Assembly: GCA_025517425.1 (NCBI GenBank)
Contig: JAOPJY010000002.1
Location: 372,001-436,000 of the forward strand
Source of the DNA: Halobacteria archaeon AArc-dxtr1
GTDB lineage: Archaea > Halobacteriota > Halobacteria > Halobacteriales > Natrialbaceae
Direction: 5' to 3'
Length of the DNA: 64,000 nt
Shown one piece after another: positions 18,101-26,286 of the stretch. Both the position numbers and the translations under genes were made by a program. Every line of letters begins with the position of its first letter. Within the stretch, counting starts at the first letter, position 1. Under the pieces are notes generated by a model. It searched no databases. It saw only the letters and a list, made by a program, of their open reading frames with translations, and was not told the origin of the DNA.

Positions 18101-21100
18101 GGCGACCCGGTGACTGGACTCGAGGGGAGCGATTTCGACGTCGAGAGAGGGAGCGCCGAGTTCGACGCCGAATCAGCAGAACTTGAGGGAGAGCCCGGGG
18201 TCTACGAGTTTACACTCATCAACGAGAAGAGCGAGACGAGTGAGGTGGCGGTGACGGTCGATGGACAGGAACTGGAGTCACAGGCAGTAATTGACTTCGA
18301 AGAACCTGCGTTCTTCGAGGTCGACATCGGAGAGACGAACGCACCGGTCTTGGAAGGTGAGTCACTCGAGGTAACGGCAACCGTGACCAACACCGGCGAT
18401 CAGAAAGACACGCAAACGGTGAACCTGACGACGGATTCGGCATCGACCGAGCTAGACGAGACGAATGTGACACTCGAGGGTGGTGAGCACAACGACTCAG
18501 TCACGCTCACGTGGAATACCGAAGACGGTGATGCCGGGGCGTACGACGTCATCGCCTCGAGTGTGAACGATACCGACACCACATCGGTGACCGTCGAAAC
18601 ACCACCAGAAGCCGATCTAACGGCGCTCGATATCGCAGGCCACGGAGATGAGGCGACGATCCTCGAAGGGGACGCGGAGAACGTAACCACCACGGTCGAA
18701 AATAGTGGAGAGCGGGAAGGATCGTTTGAGCTGTCACTCGAGACCGGTGATGGCGTCGTCAAGGCCACCGAAGAAACCCAGACGCTTGAGGGAGGTGCTG
18801 AAGAGACCGTCAAGTTCGAGAACGTGACCGATGGGCTGGATCCAGATGAGTACGTGGTTGTAGTTTCGACAGACGCTCAGTCGCTCTCCGGTAACCTGTC
18901 CGTCGAAGCGCCTGCAAATCCCGTTCTCTCGTCCCTCGACATTGCTGGTGATGGTTCGGAGGCCGCGATTACGCAGAGAGACGACGTAGACGTCGGTGTG
19001 AGCGTCACGAACGTCGGCGACCGAGACGGTGTGTTCGACGTCGACCTCGAGATCGGAGACGAAGTGACTGCAATCGAAGACGGAGTGTCAGTTGATGCGG
19101 GAGAGACCGTCCCTCTCGCCTTCGAGGAGGTGACTGGCGATCTCGGCGGCGGTACGTACGCGGTAACCGTCTCGAGTGACGATGTCGAAGTACACGGTGA
19201 CCTGATGGTCGAGACACCAGCGCAAGCTGACCTGACGGATCTCGACATCGCTGAGGAGGGTGCAGAGGCGACAACGCTTGAGGGTGACGAGGAACCAATT
19301 ACCACGACTGTCGAAAATGTCGGTGACAGAGAGGGGTCGTTCGAGGTCGCTCTCGAGATTGGTGACGACGTTGTCGAAGAAACGATGGAAACCGGAACGG
19401 TCGCCGGGGGTGGCGAGGAAACAGTTCGCTTCGAGAACGTGACCGATGATCTCGGGGCCGGCGAGTATGAGATCACCGTGGAGGCAGAAGGTGGGACGCT
19501 CACTGGAACGTTGCAGGTAGAAGCGCCGGGAGTCTTTGAGATGGCCATCGAGGAGACAACCACGCCGGTCGTCGAAGGCGATCCACTCGAAGTGAGCGCG
19601 AACGTGAGTAATACGGGTGACGTCGAGACTACCCAGACTGTGAATCTTACCACGGATTCGACGTCGACCGAGCTGGACGAGACAGACGTCACACTCGCAG
19701 GTGGAGAGAGCAACGACTCGGTTATCCTCACCTGGGAGACCGAACACGGTGATGGTGGTGAGCATGCCGCTACGGTTTCAAGTGCGAACGACACTGATAC
19801 GGTTCCGGTAGTTGTCGAGAGACCGGCGTCCTTTAGCATGAGTGAGCTCGAGCCCGGTGACGTGGTAGCCGAGACGGGCGACTCCATCGACGTTTCGGCA
19901 ACCGTAACCAACACTGGTGACGTGAGTGATGACCAGCAAATCGACCTCCGAATCGACGGTGAGAATGTTGCAAGCGAGTCCGTAGCACTTGACGGCAGTG
20001 AAGCGACAACAGTCGAGTTCACGGACGTCTCGACGGACGAGTTAGATCCAGGGGCGCACGAATACGGCGTTTTCATCGAGGGAGAGAGCGCAACCGGGAC
20101 GCTGACGCTCGAGGAACCCGCGTTCTTCGAGATGTCCATTGAGGAGACGAACGCCCCAGTTGTGGAAGGTGACTCACTCGAGGTGAGTGCGAGCGTGACC
20201 AATACGGGTGACGTAACAGCGACTCAGACCGTGAACCTCACAACGGATTCGACGTCGACCGAACTGGACGGGACAGACGTCACGCTCGAGGGTGGCGAAA
20301 GTGACGAGTCGGTCACCCTGGCCTGGGAAACCGAGGAAGGTGATGCCGATGGGTACGACGTTATCGCCTCGAGTGCGAACGACACCGATACAGCGTCGAT
20401 CACGATCGAGACACCACCGGAGGCCGAGGTGACTGAGCTCGACATCGCCGAAGATGGGGCGGAGGCGACGATTCTCGAGGGCGACGATGAGACCGTTACC
20501 ACGACGGTCGAAAACATCGGTGACAGAGAAGGGTCGTTCGACGTCACCCTCGAGATAGAACACGTCGAAGAGTCGGTGTCGACGTCCGAAACCGAAGACG
20601 TCTCGGTTGATGCTGGTGAGACGGCTTCTCTTAGCTTCGAGAGCGTAACCAGCGACCTCGAGGCCGGAACGTACACGGTGACCGTCTCGACCGACGACGA
20701 CGGGATCAGTGGTGATCTTACCGTCGAGAAGTCGCCCGAGTTTACGATGATCTACGTCGACCCAGCGTATGGAATGCTCGAGCCCGGCGAGGAAGAGCAC
20801 GTGCTCGTCACCGTCGCAAACGAAGGTGACAGCGCGGGTGACGCAGCCGTCGTGCTCGACTTCGAGGGCGAAGAGTCGACCGAAACGCTCGAACTCGACG
20901 CTGGAAGCGCAGCGGACGTCGAGTTCTCGCCAATCGCGCCCGAGGAAGAAGGTGAGTACGAGTACACGATTAGCGTCGGTGACGAAGAGACAACCGAGAC
21001 GATGGTCGTCGAACCAATAGAACCACTGAACCCAGAGTGGAATATTGACGACTTCGCGTTCTCACCGGACGCCGTCGAACCCGGAGCGGACGTCGACGTG

Positions 21101-21550
21101 GCCGCCATCGTCGAGAACACTGGCGGGGACGGAGTACATGATGATGATATTCGTGTTCATGCGAGTTTCTACATCGGAGACGAGGAAGAAGAGGTAGAGG
21201 CGCTGGATGTAGACGGCGGCGACTCCGAAACCGCAGAAGCAACCCTCACCGCACCCGAAGAAGATGGCGAATACGAGATCGGTGTTTCGCTCTCTACCGA
21301 CCAGGGGATCCACGACGAGCAAGCGGACGAACTCGTGGTTGGAGATTCTGGTGCGGACGAGACAGACGATGGGGACGAGAGTGACGACGAAATGCCCGGG
21401 TTTGGATTGCTCACGGCACTCCTTGCGCTTGCCTTCCTCGGAGTTGGCCTCAGTCGTCGTCGTTACCGAGCTACGAACTGCGTACGGAATACAGAGCACG
21501 AATGTGACGCAGACGGTGAACTGATCTGCGAAGGCGTGATCGGTCAGTAG
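12185..21550 (+). CDS. Giant secreted surface protein: GLUG, beta-helix, CARDB repeats, PGF-CTERM anchor
   Basis: 3121 residues. A signal peptide spans about residues 12-37 (RMPRWVLICVVSLGGVLLVA and on to GVAAE). Residues about 60-430 hold GLUG-type repeats (GGLVG, GGVIG). A CARDB-like domain follows, then a right-handed beta-helix of NosD type at about 555-890 (repeated NNTV, SGNEV and DNEIDG turns). Five about 102-residue repeats (IEQGEPLEV-like) fill about 1018-1530. A second GLUG block lies at about 1536-1880. About ten CARDB-like units of about 100 residues (VTATVTNTGD-like) fill 2039-3050. A low-complexity acidic linker and MPGFGLLTALLALAFLGVGL (from 3070), then SRRR, form a PGF-CTERM signal, normally cleaved and lipid-linked by archaeosortase ArtA. 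A 27-residue cysteine-containing tail after RRR is unusual. The role is probably adhesion or cell-surface architecture. Confidence 0.9.
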   Translation: MNQPDRFSSGRMPRWVLICVVSLGGVLLVAMGGVAAETEPADCSGVGFEQDTDEYYEVENLSQLQCIEEHGLEKDYVLVNDIDASETEEWNEDDGFEPIGDGDVSEFVEGDAFNGTFDGNDRTIADLTIDRGGEDFVGLFEVIGSEGTVSNLTLESVTVTGDDDVGSLSGQNYGTVSDVSMSTDVTGSGTTGGVIGWNDGGTITGATVEGAVFSEQDGVNTHVGGIVGDHQRGASIDSSSFTNGTVDGEDEKIGGIAGQLTSTFDDTSSITNSSAHGTIGNEDADSVGGLVGEGRGDFFDSYSTATVRGNDTVGGVIGNAHNSDIERTYAVGEVDGDGDAVGGLVGVGASGIGSDFNIENSYWDIETTGVNESFDSEEDGLTTSEGGLTTDEMTGVNATEHMNGFGFPDGDGHWHAVEDDYPVLSYEDTDPVYGVEITGTNSAIDEGETLEVDATVTNVGSDGGEQSIELLDFDDGEVDTEEVTLESGESTALTLEWETAEDEGGLDDVTVASENDTDTRAVSVGEGEVIPQCQTIDTSGAYDLTDDIEASGECLGIEADDVSIDGNDHTISGSGTGMVVDKQSNVTITNVTLSGLDVGIEMTDIENATVEHNTVEESHENGLVFDDVQDSTIANNTVTEGATSGIHLADVTGTAVKNNTLRENDESGMYVVDSEELVVSGNEVVDNGDDEKEPSDDVEDAGIYFSGTSDSYLEANNLTANAQAALFLEEASTDNDLVKNSINSSPIGDGKHWNAVRIDDSSGNTISDSVISTGEVDRHSDRPEYFIYVDSAETVVKDNEIDGHARAGIDIRGESNTVDNNTIAGSFFRSDAQNGHAIRVFGGDDDSLVTNNSLTNAEILHPERAGIAIIEDQAVEIQNNTGTQSGPDLKLTNEEQSVENQQITTPAGDTTVTFTGAELRLDGVDESPADHDTLESTGYYFEVDNTSDEFTFENFELDYNETRLTTGDTIDPETLSLWRLDSGEWEEIDDSSVDTDEEVVTGNVTEDGTIGVFGEEPVLTDLAVDDVTIEQGEPLEVDLEDAEDSIGDPYDDESEVMFESDIFDADLLDEPLMKNVTFEDGGASDVELLDANKTADLSAASPEVYIEGQDAADSFHLTVEAVLAEFDVADDVGIDQGEPLAVDLENATDKAGDPYIDTVDLTGDEIDGQELSAEEVEFDEGEATGVELLEAETTEEISAEAYENVTLEAAETDATAQFDATLEIVLGDFTVEDEEIEQGESLTMTVSDAVDLAGDDFYGEEQIKISTGDLEGNDTDVEKIVDFAGTDEVELELFEADETAALGAQETSIDLEWADDTDVGATSEVDLTAVLNEFAVEPTNETIEQGDALTLEITDAEDVAGDTFTGTVDLTVDEIGGEDATTTDVGFTDGSATGVELFDGETPTLAADSYDDLEVTAQEADSEFDVTVAPVLTTLDVEDATITRGDPLSVTITGAFDLAGDPFEEERETTVGMDALEGIDDETETVVFDGEDTVELTEILDAETTLDIDADTYTLDMAAESAAEEFELSVEDLFADGDGSADDPYIIEDWEHLDNARFALDANVTLANDLDADTPGYSEVASEDANDGNGFEPIGNFENAFEGLFDGDGATISDLYINRTEESGTEESDLVGLFGQTDGTAIIEDVRLENATVRGTSNVGGLVGAADGTIANVSVAVDVEGDAGAEPGGPFEIGGLVGTNSGQVENATVEGSVTVEGGSEVGGLAGYSGELGGGIGDITDSHATVTVDAEDSTNVGGLLGNAGPGGTVSTSSATGTVAGEENVGGLVGMSQSDIERSFATGEVSGTQNVGGLLGSNNNGIVRNATASSPVDGDENVGGLVGENSGDLSHAFATGNVDGDTDVGGLVGFKDDGSVEDSYWDLTATTQDGSASGEPLTTDEMQGASANYTMDALEFGHAFVALESAYPELVSNRETATAPAGIDTADSSVEATSPHEPDGEDAATVTVWVTDTAGDPVTGLEGSDFDVERGSAEFDAESAELEGEPGVYEFTLINEKSETSEVAVTVDGQELESQAVIDFEEPAFFEVDIGETNAPVLEGESLEVTATVTNTGDQKDTQTVNLTTDSASTELDETNVTLEGGEHNDSVTLTWNTEDGDAGAYDVIASSVNDTDTTSVTVETPPEADLTALDIAGHGDEATILEGDAENVTTTVENSGEREGSFELSLETGDGVVKATEETQTLEGGAEETVKFENVTDGLDPDEYVVVVSTDAQSLSGNLSVEAPANPVLSSLDIAGDGSEAAITQRDDVDVGVSVTNVGDRDGVFDVDLEIGDEVTAIEDGVSVDAGETVPLAFEEVTGDLGGGTYAVTVSSDDVEVHGDLMVETPAQADLTDLDIAEEGAEATTLEGDEEPITTTVENVGDREGSFEVALEIGDDVVEETMETGTVAGGGEETVRFENVTDDLGAGEYEITVEAEGGTLTGTLQVEAPGVFEMAIEETTTPVVEGDPLEVSANVSNTGDVETTQTVNLTTDSTSTELDETDVTLAGGESNDSVILTWETEHGDGGEHAATVSSANDTDTVPVVVERPASFSMSELEPGDVVAETGDSIDVSATVTNTGDVSDDQQIDLRIDGENVASESVALDGSEATTVEFTDVSTDELDPGAHEYGVFIEGESATGTLTLEEPAFFEMSIEETNAPVVEGDSLEVSASVTNTGDVTATQTVNLTTDSTSTELDGTDVTLEGGESDESVTLAWETEEGDADGYDVIASSANDTDTASITIETPPEAEVTELDIAEDGAEATILEGDDETVTTTVENIGDREGSFDVTLEIEHVEESVSTSETEDVSVDAGETASLSFESVTSDLEAGTYTVTVSTDDDGISGDLTVEKSPEFTMIYVDPAYGMLEPGEEEHVLVTVANEGDSAGDAAVVLDFEGEESTETLELDAGSAADVEFSPIAPEEEGEYEYTISVGDEETTETMVVEPIEPLNPEWNIDDFAFSPDAVEPGADVDVAAIVENTGGDGVHDDDIRVHASFYIGDEEEEVEALDVDGGDSETAEATLTAPEEDGEYEIGVSLSTDQGIHDEQADELVVGDSGADETDDGDESDDEMPGFGLLTALLALAFLGVGLSRRRYRATNCVRNTEHECDADGELICEGVIGQ

Positions 21551-21574
21551 AGGGTGAGCAGTTATCGCTTGATA

Positions 21575-21871
21575 CTATCCAACCAGAGACCAAATCCCAG
21601 CTATAACACCGATGATGGCCATAGCTACTGTAAACCACACCACTCTATCATCTGGAACAGTCTCGATAGATTGAGACGAGATGAATACTTCGTAGACTAC
21701 TCCTGCAATCATGCCGATCCCGCCAATTGAGAGAAGCACTGGGACGAGAGCTAAGCTCCCAGACACGACACTGGAGAGGCCCATCCCTCCAAGAATAGCA
21801 CCACAGGCGGCTAACGATGCATAATAGAGGCATGTTTTAATCATATCCATAAAATTCGTTCCTGTCGACAT
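21575..21871 (-). CDS. Small three-helix membrane protein, function unknown
   Basis: 98 residues with three hydrophobic segments (about 13-36, 38-63 and 77-97). The reading is MSTGTNFMDMIKTCLYYASL, then AACGAILGGMGLSSVVSG and on to a C-terminal AIIGVIAGIWSLVG. Internal starts at M8 and M10 are possible. It is convergent with the giant surface protein gene, ending 24 bases from it. No family is recognised. The regular hydrophobic pattern with polar loops (SSQSIETVPDDR) supports a real gene. Confidence 0.6.
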   Translation of the reverse strand: MSTGTNFMDMIKTCLYYASLAACGAILGGMGLSSVVSGSLALVPVLLSIGGIGMIAGVVYEVFISSQSIETVPDDRVVWFTVAMAIIGVIAGIWSLVG

Positions 21872-22082
21872 ATCCTTTTCCCAATGGAAGATTCGTCCCT
21901 ACAGACACCGATACATTCGCATGTGTAGTGTGCAGTAGATTCACGCGAATACAGGTCTAAAGAGTAGGGATTCAACAGAGCCGTCGCTTCATTTTTGTCC
22001 CCACTGAGTCCGGATTTCCCACGATCCAGTTGGGGGGAGATGTAACGAAAAGCTTGATTTTATATCCGGGCGATGAGTGGTT

Positions 22083-23630
22083 ATGGACGCTGCGACGTAT
22101 CGGGCTCAGATCTACGATATTTTCACATCACCTACCGAAGATCTCGAACGACAAATCCACCGTGCACTCGAACTCGGGACCGAGTATCTCGACCTCTCGC
22201 TCGGATTTCTTACGCGTATTACCGCCGACAGACAGGAGATTCTTCAGACAGTCGGGGACCATCGGTTAATCCAACCTGGGGAAAGCTGTCCGCTTGAGCA
22301 GGCTTACTGTCGGCGAACCATCGATCTGGAAAGCCCACTCGCCATCCAAAACGCCACCATCTCGTCTGCCGTTTCCGAAGTGGCCGTTCAGACGTTCAAT
22401 CTCGGGGCGTACATCGGAGCAAAGGTCATTGTTGATGGGGAGACCTACGGAACCGCCTGTTTTGCCGATGACAACCCACGGGACGAGTCATTTACTGATG
22501 GCGAACAGTTTTTCGTCGAACTCATCGCCAGGCTCTCCGGGCAGGCACTCGAACAACAATCGTACGAAAACCGCCTCACAGAGCGTGAAAAGCAGCTAAA
22601 CGAACAGGAGGAAATCTATCGGGCCGTTGTTGATTCGAGCTTCGATTCGGTGTTCCGGACGGACACGGACGGATCGTTTACGTATGTCTCAAAAAGCGTC
22701 CGAGAGCTCCTTGGCTACTCGCCTGCGGAACTGGAGGGGCGACCGATCACAGTGACACATCCCGATGCAGAAACGACGGACTGGGCGTGGGAGAAGATTT
22801 CACAGGTGCTAGACGGGGAGCCGGCCGAAGCTCGTGATTTCCCGTTAGAGACGAAGTCCAGAGAGATCGTCTATACGGATATTCGTGGCGTTCCGATCTA
22901 CGACGGGGGCGTGCCCGAGTCGGAGCGAACGCCCGACGATATTGTCGAGATCCAACTCATGGTCCGCGACGCGAGCCGCCGCCGCCAGCGAGAAGGGCTG
23001 ATCAGCGTGATTAACCGCGTTCTTCGGCACAACGTTCGAACCGAGATGAGCGTTATCCGAGGGTACGCAGACATACTCTCCGATCAGCTGGATGATGAGC
23101 GGGCTGAACGGGCCGCTCTCATCTACGGCGCCGCGAGTCGGTTACACAATTTGGCTGAATCGGCCCAGCAGATCGAACAGAACCGCAATCTCTCCGTCGA
23201 GTTGGAGCCCCTGGACCTCGTTCCGGTCGTCGATCGGATCGCCGCAGAGTATCGACTCCGGCATCCGGACGGATCGATCACCGTCACTACACCAGAGACA
23301 GCCGTCGCAAAGACGCACTCGCGTGTCGAAGCGGCGCTATTCGAACTCGTCGGCAACGCCGCAAAACACGGCGGGGATCCTGCAGCGATCGATCTCGAAG
23401 TCCAGGTTACCGACGTGCAGGTTGTTATTCGTGTGAGCGACGACGGGCCTGGCCTTCCCGAGTCCGAGCGAGCCGTCTTGGAGAGCGGAGAAGAGACGCC
23501 GATGATCCACGGAGAGGGACTCGGTCTGTGGTTGAGCTACTGGCTCGTGACGACGGCAGACGGCAAAATCGAGGTCGTGGAATCCGAGACCGGGACGACG
23601 ATCGAGGTTCGGTTACCGACCCCACGCTGA
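22083..23630 (+). CDS. Cytoplasmic GAF-PAS sensor histidine kinase
   Basis: 515 residues from the ATG at 22083, with a TATA-like TTTTATAT about 20 bases upstream that suggests a leaderless message. A GAF domain covers about residues 20-165 (including QPGESCPLEQAYCRRTIDLE). A PAS domain covers about 180-305 (YRAVVDSSFDSVFRTDTDGS, then LLGYSPAELEG). The dimerisation/phosphoacceptor helix reads NRVLRHNVRTEMSVIRGYAD, with the histidine in the haloarchaeal RHNxRxxM context. The ATPase domain has FELVGNAAKHGG (N box), VSDDGPGLPESE (G1) and GEGLGLWLSYW (G2). It has no membrane segment, so it likely senses a soluble or redox signal through GAF/PAS. No response regulator is adjacent. Confidence 0.92.
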   Translation: MDAATYRAQIYDIFTSPTEDLERQIHRALELGTEYLDLSLGFLTRITADRQEILQTVGDHRLIQPGESCPLEQAYCRRTIDLESPLAIQNATISSAVSEVAVQTFNLGAYIGAKVIVDGETYGTACFADDNPRDESFTDGEQFFVELIARLSGQALEQQSYENRLTEREKQLNEQEEIYRAVVDSSFDSVFRTDTDGSFTYVSKSVRELLGYSPAELEGRPITVTHPDAETTDWAWEKISQVLDGEPAEARDFPLETKSREIVYTDIRGVPIYDGGVPESERTPDDIVEIQLMVRDASRRRQREGLISVINRVLRHNVRTEMSVIRGYADILSDQLDDERAERAALIYGAASRLHNLAESAQQIEQNRNLSVELEPLDLVPVVDRIAAEYRLRHPDGSITVTTPETAVAKTHSRVEAALFELVGNAAKHGGDPAAIDLEVQVTDVQVVIRVSDDGPGLPESERAVLESGEETPMIHGEGLGLWLSYWLVTTADGKIEVVESETGTTIEVRLPTPR

Positions 23631-23871
23631 GTCTATCCCCGAACTGGTCAAAATCCGTGAGGAGGGTGGTTGAGAGCTGTGTGTGCAGAGACGTTGGGAA
23701 CACTCTCCGTCCACCCGACGCTCGACAGAGTCCGCAAGCAGCCAGAGCACCCGCTCACCGCTCTCGTCGGCACACGTTCTGATTCCAGACGGCAGCGGGA
23801 CAATTCTAGTGTCAGCAGCGACCGGCCGCTCGCTACTCCAAGAACGTCCGCGATGTGTCAGACGAGGGCGA

Positions 23872-24078
23872 TCAGGGGCGATCTGACAGTCGACGGCGGG
23901 TGACGACCCGTTCACACTCGGGACATCGGTACGCGAGCCACGCGTCTTTCGGGCACTCGTGGACGAACAGCACCCAGTCGCCGGTTGTCGGACTCGCGTG
24001 GTCGCACTCCGGACAGAACAGCCAGTTCTTCGCAGGCCGTGTGCCCATTTCCGACTCCTGGTCGGGGTTCGCGGACAT
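23872..24078 (-). CDS. Small zinc-ribbon protein with two CPEC knuckles
   Basis: 68 residues. LFCPECDHASPTTGDWVLFV and YRCPECERVVTRRR provide two CPxC knuckles about 27 residues apart, enough for one zinc ribbon. The layout resembles the short haloarchaeal zinc-finger proteins (DUF8106-like, from memory, not certain). A TATA-like GTATAT lies upstream on the minus strand near 24110. Such proteins are often regulatory or RNA-binding microproteins; the function here is unknown. Confidence 0.7.
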   Translation of the reverse strand: MSANPDQESEMGTRPAKNWLFCPECDHASPTTGDWVLFVHECPKDAWLAYRCPECERVVTRRRLSDRP

Positions 24079-24344
24079 ACACGCGGCTTTCGAGCCCAGG
24101 CATAAGTGTCATACCCATATACAATATTACGCCCTAATATTTGTTCATAGGAATGTGGTCGGCCTAAGTCAGTAGAATCCGGTGTCGAAGCTGACCAGCG
24201 CATCGGCGGCGCGCCTCGAGGTGGTACCTGATGACGGCGCTGAAACTGGGGCCTGCCGTGGACCTGACTTCTGCAAAACACGGGTCCGTGTATACTGGTG
24301 GGTTGTGTGTCGAATGTCGTCTCTCCGGTGGTGGGCGAGGTCCT

Positions 24345-24473
24345 GTCGGTACGCTAGCAGCGGCTCGACTGCGTGAAGCGCTCTCCGGTGGCGAGCTGGG
24401 CGCCGCGTTCCGCTGGGAGCGGACGGTGGCGGAGACGACGGCGGCGTTAGAAGCCATCGCGGAGCGGCGGTGA
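24345..24473 (+). pseudogene. 3' fragment of a GT4 glycosyltransferase gene
   Basis: The translation LREALSGGELGAAFRWERTV then AETTAALEAIAERR is almost identical to the C-terminus of the GT4 protein encoded at 9212-10306 (REAVSGGEGGELGAAFRWER and so on), and the DNA is nearly identical. Nothing upstream of about 24345 matches the rest of that gene. It is a decapitated copy that marks an old duplication or recombination border at the left of the Orc1/Cdc6 module. Confidence 0.85.
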
Positions 24474-24612
24474 CGCCTGTGAGCCGGTGGAGTGGTAGCT
24501 AGTGAGGGGCCGACGACACGTACGAGCGGCAAGACCGACCGACGAGTTGCATCCATCTGGCCGGCTAGTCTCGCCCGAGCCATGCACCCGTCCGGCCCCC
24601 AAGGGTTATCAC

Positions 24613-24640
24613 GACCTCTGTAAATACCCACACAGAGGTC
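24613..24640. promoter_or_regulatory. Inverted repeat before the orc1/cdc6 gene
   Basis: GACCTCTGT, ten bases, ACAGAGGTC is a perfect 9-bp inverted repeat 27 bases before the ATG at 24667. It could be an autoregulatory operator or an origin-linked initiator site. The sequence does not match the chromosomal ORB consensus I remember. Confidence 0.4.
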
Positions 24641-24666
24641 CGCTCGCACGCGCGACCCCGACGCCC

Positions 24667-25878
24667 ATGGACCGCTACGACGAACTGTTCGACGAGACCG
24701 CCCCCGAGGGCGGGATCTTCCGCGAGAAGGGGGCACTCGACCCGCTGGCCGCGCCGACGGAGGTCATCGCCCGCGAGGCCCAAGAGCGCGAGCTGGCGAC
24801 GGTTCTGAATGGCGTCGAGGAAGGGTATCTCCCGCCGACGGTCTCGGTCTACGGCCCGCCCGGCACCGGAAAGACGCTCACAACCCGGCGACTCTGCGAG
24901 GCGTTTGCCGCCCGCCACGACGCGGTGGCCGTCGAGTACGTCAATCTCAAAGAGTGTCGGAGCATCTTCAGTGCCGCCAACGAGATCTGTCTCGAGGTCA
25001 GCGGAGCGAAGGTGGGCTCCTATGCCGGGTTGGATGGCGCCTTCGAGGCGATCTGGGAGGCCCTCGAGAGCTATCCCGAGTGGACGATCCTCATCCTGGA
25101 TGAGATCGACCAGATCCGCCAGGATACGAACTACGAGCCAAGCGAGTTTCTCTATCGGCTACTGCGCGGCGAGGGGAAGCTCAAACGCGAGATTGCGCTG
25201 TCGGCGTGGCTGGTGAGCAACGAGCTGTTGGAGGTCAAGCTCCGGGTGGATAGCCGCGTCGAAAGTGCGATGAGCGATGAGGACGTCTTCTTCTCGCCGT
25301 ACGGCGTCGACGAGCTTACGGCAATCTGCGAACCGCGCGTCGAGCGGGCGTTTCACGAGGGGGTCGTCCCCGCGGCCGTCTTCGAGACGGGCGTCCGCGA
25401 GGCCGCCCGCCGGTGGGGCGATGCCCGCAAGGCGTTGCAGCTGTTCCGTCAGGCCGGCGAGACTGCCCGCGAGCGCGGCCTCGAGCAGGTGACGCAGGCG
25501 TGTCTTGAGGAGAACGTCGAGGCGACCGAACGCGAGGCGACGATCGAGAAACTGCTCGCGTTGCCGGAGAATCACTTTTTCGTGTTGACGGCGATCACCG
25601 GCCAAAATCGCGACGGCGAGATCAAACAGCCCGTGACGACAGCCGAGGTCCGCGAGCTGCTGCAAGCCGACGTCTATCCGACCGAGCTAAGCGGGCGGGC
25701 GATCCGGACGGTCGTCTCCGATCTCGAAACGATGGGGCTGCTCGAGACGTGGATCGAGTCCCGAGGCCGCGACGGCCGGGTCAAACAGCTGCAGACGACG
25801 TGCGACCCCCAGTGGGTGCGGGCGGCGATCGAGCTACACGCCGAGCGCACAGCCGCCGACGAGGACGCAGATATATAA
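24667..25878 (+). CDS. Orc1/Cdc6-family replication initiator
   Basis: 403 residues from the ATG at 24667 (MDRYDELFDETAPEGGIFRE). The longer frame to 24502 adds a proline/arginine-rich stretch across the inverted repeat and is unlikely. An AAA+ domain carries Walker A VYGPPGTGKT (about 60-69), Walker B ILILDEIDQI (about 140-149), and sensor/arginine parts (LSAWLVSNELLEVKLRVDSR). A C-terminal winged helix starts near 300 (FFVLTAITGQNRDGEIKQPV, VTTAEVRELL). It binds origin repeats and loads the MCM helicase. Divergent Orc proteins like this are frequent on haloarchaeal plasmids and integrated elements. Neighbours downstream are small plasmid-type genes, so it likely served or still serves a mobile replicon. 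Confidence 0.92.
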   Translation: MDRYDELFDETAPEGGIFREKGALDPLAAPTEVIAREAQERELATVLNGVEEGYLPPTVSVYGPPGTGKTLTTRRLCEAFAARHDAVAVEYVNLKECRSIFSAANEICLEVSGAKVGSYAGLDGAFEAIWEALESYPEWTILILDEIDQIRQDTNYEPSEFLYRLLRGEGKLKREIALSAWLVSNELLEVKLRVDSRVESAMSDEDVFFSPYGVDELTAICEPRVERAFHEGVVPAAVFETGVREAARRWGDARKALQLFRQAGETARERGLEQVTQACLEENVEATEREATIEKLLALPENHFFVLTAITGQNRDGEIKQPVTTAEVRELLQADVYPTELSGRAIRTVVSDLETMGLLETWIESRGRDGRVKQLQTTCDPQWVRAAIELHAERTAADEDADI

Positions 25879-26019
25879 TTCCCTCGGCCCCAGACCGACC
25901 CATGTATATACCTTGTGTAACCGGAAATTTATGTGGCCAGAGTACGAACGGAGGGATAGCAGGGCGAGATGGACCGGGACCCGTGGTGTACCGGGTTGGC
26001 GGCCACTCCCTGTATACGT

Positions 26020-26283
26020 ATGTCGCTATCGACTACCGCATCCGACCGAACCGATCGCGAGGAGGTGCTTGCCCTCCTCGGCGAGACCATCCAGACAACC
26101 CACAGCCGGATCCAGCAGTTCGAGGTGGATGCTGATGCGGACGAAGAGCTGGTGATCAAGTGGATCCGCGCACAGGGTTATCTCGCCGGCCAGTATCGGA
26201 AACTGCTCAAAGACGAAGATCTCGACGAGATGGCCGACGAGCTCGAGATGCTCAAAGTCGCCGAGAAAACCAAGAAGGCGTGA
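26020..26283 (+). CDS. Small helical protein of the replicon module, unknown function
   Basis: 87 residues from the ATG at 26020 (MSLSTTASDRTDREEVLALL). The frame extends upstream to 25969, but that part overlaps promoter-like AT-rich DNA. The protein is highly acidic and helical (GETIQTTHSRIQQFEVDADA, then EELVIKWIRAQGYLAGQYRK), without a recognised domain. It ends 3 bases before the next gene, so the two form an operon downstream of orc1/cdc6. The conserved-looking linkage to a replication initiator suggests a plasmid maintenance or partition accessory role (inference). Confidence 0.65.
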   Translation: MSLSTTASDRTDREEVLALLGETIQTTHSRIQQFEVDADADEELVIKWIRAQGYLAGQYRKLLKDEDLDEMADELEMLKVAEKTKKA

Positions 26284-26286
26284 CCG

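Noticed and set aside
24502-24666. N-terminal extension of orc1/cdc6 by 55 residues
   Set aside because: It runs through the inverted repeat and gives R/P-rich sequence not found at the start of Orc1/Cdc6 proteins.
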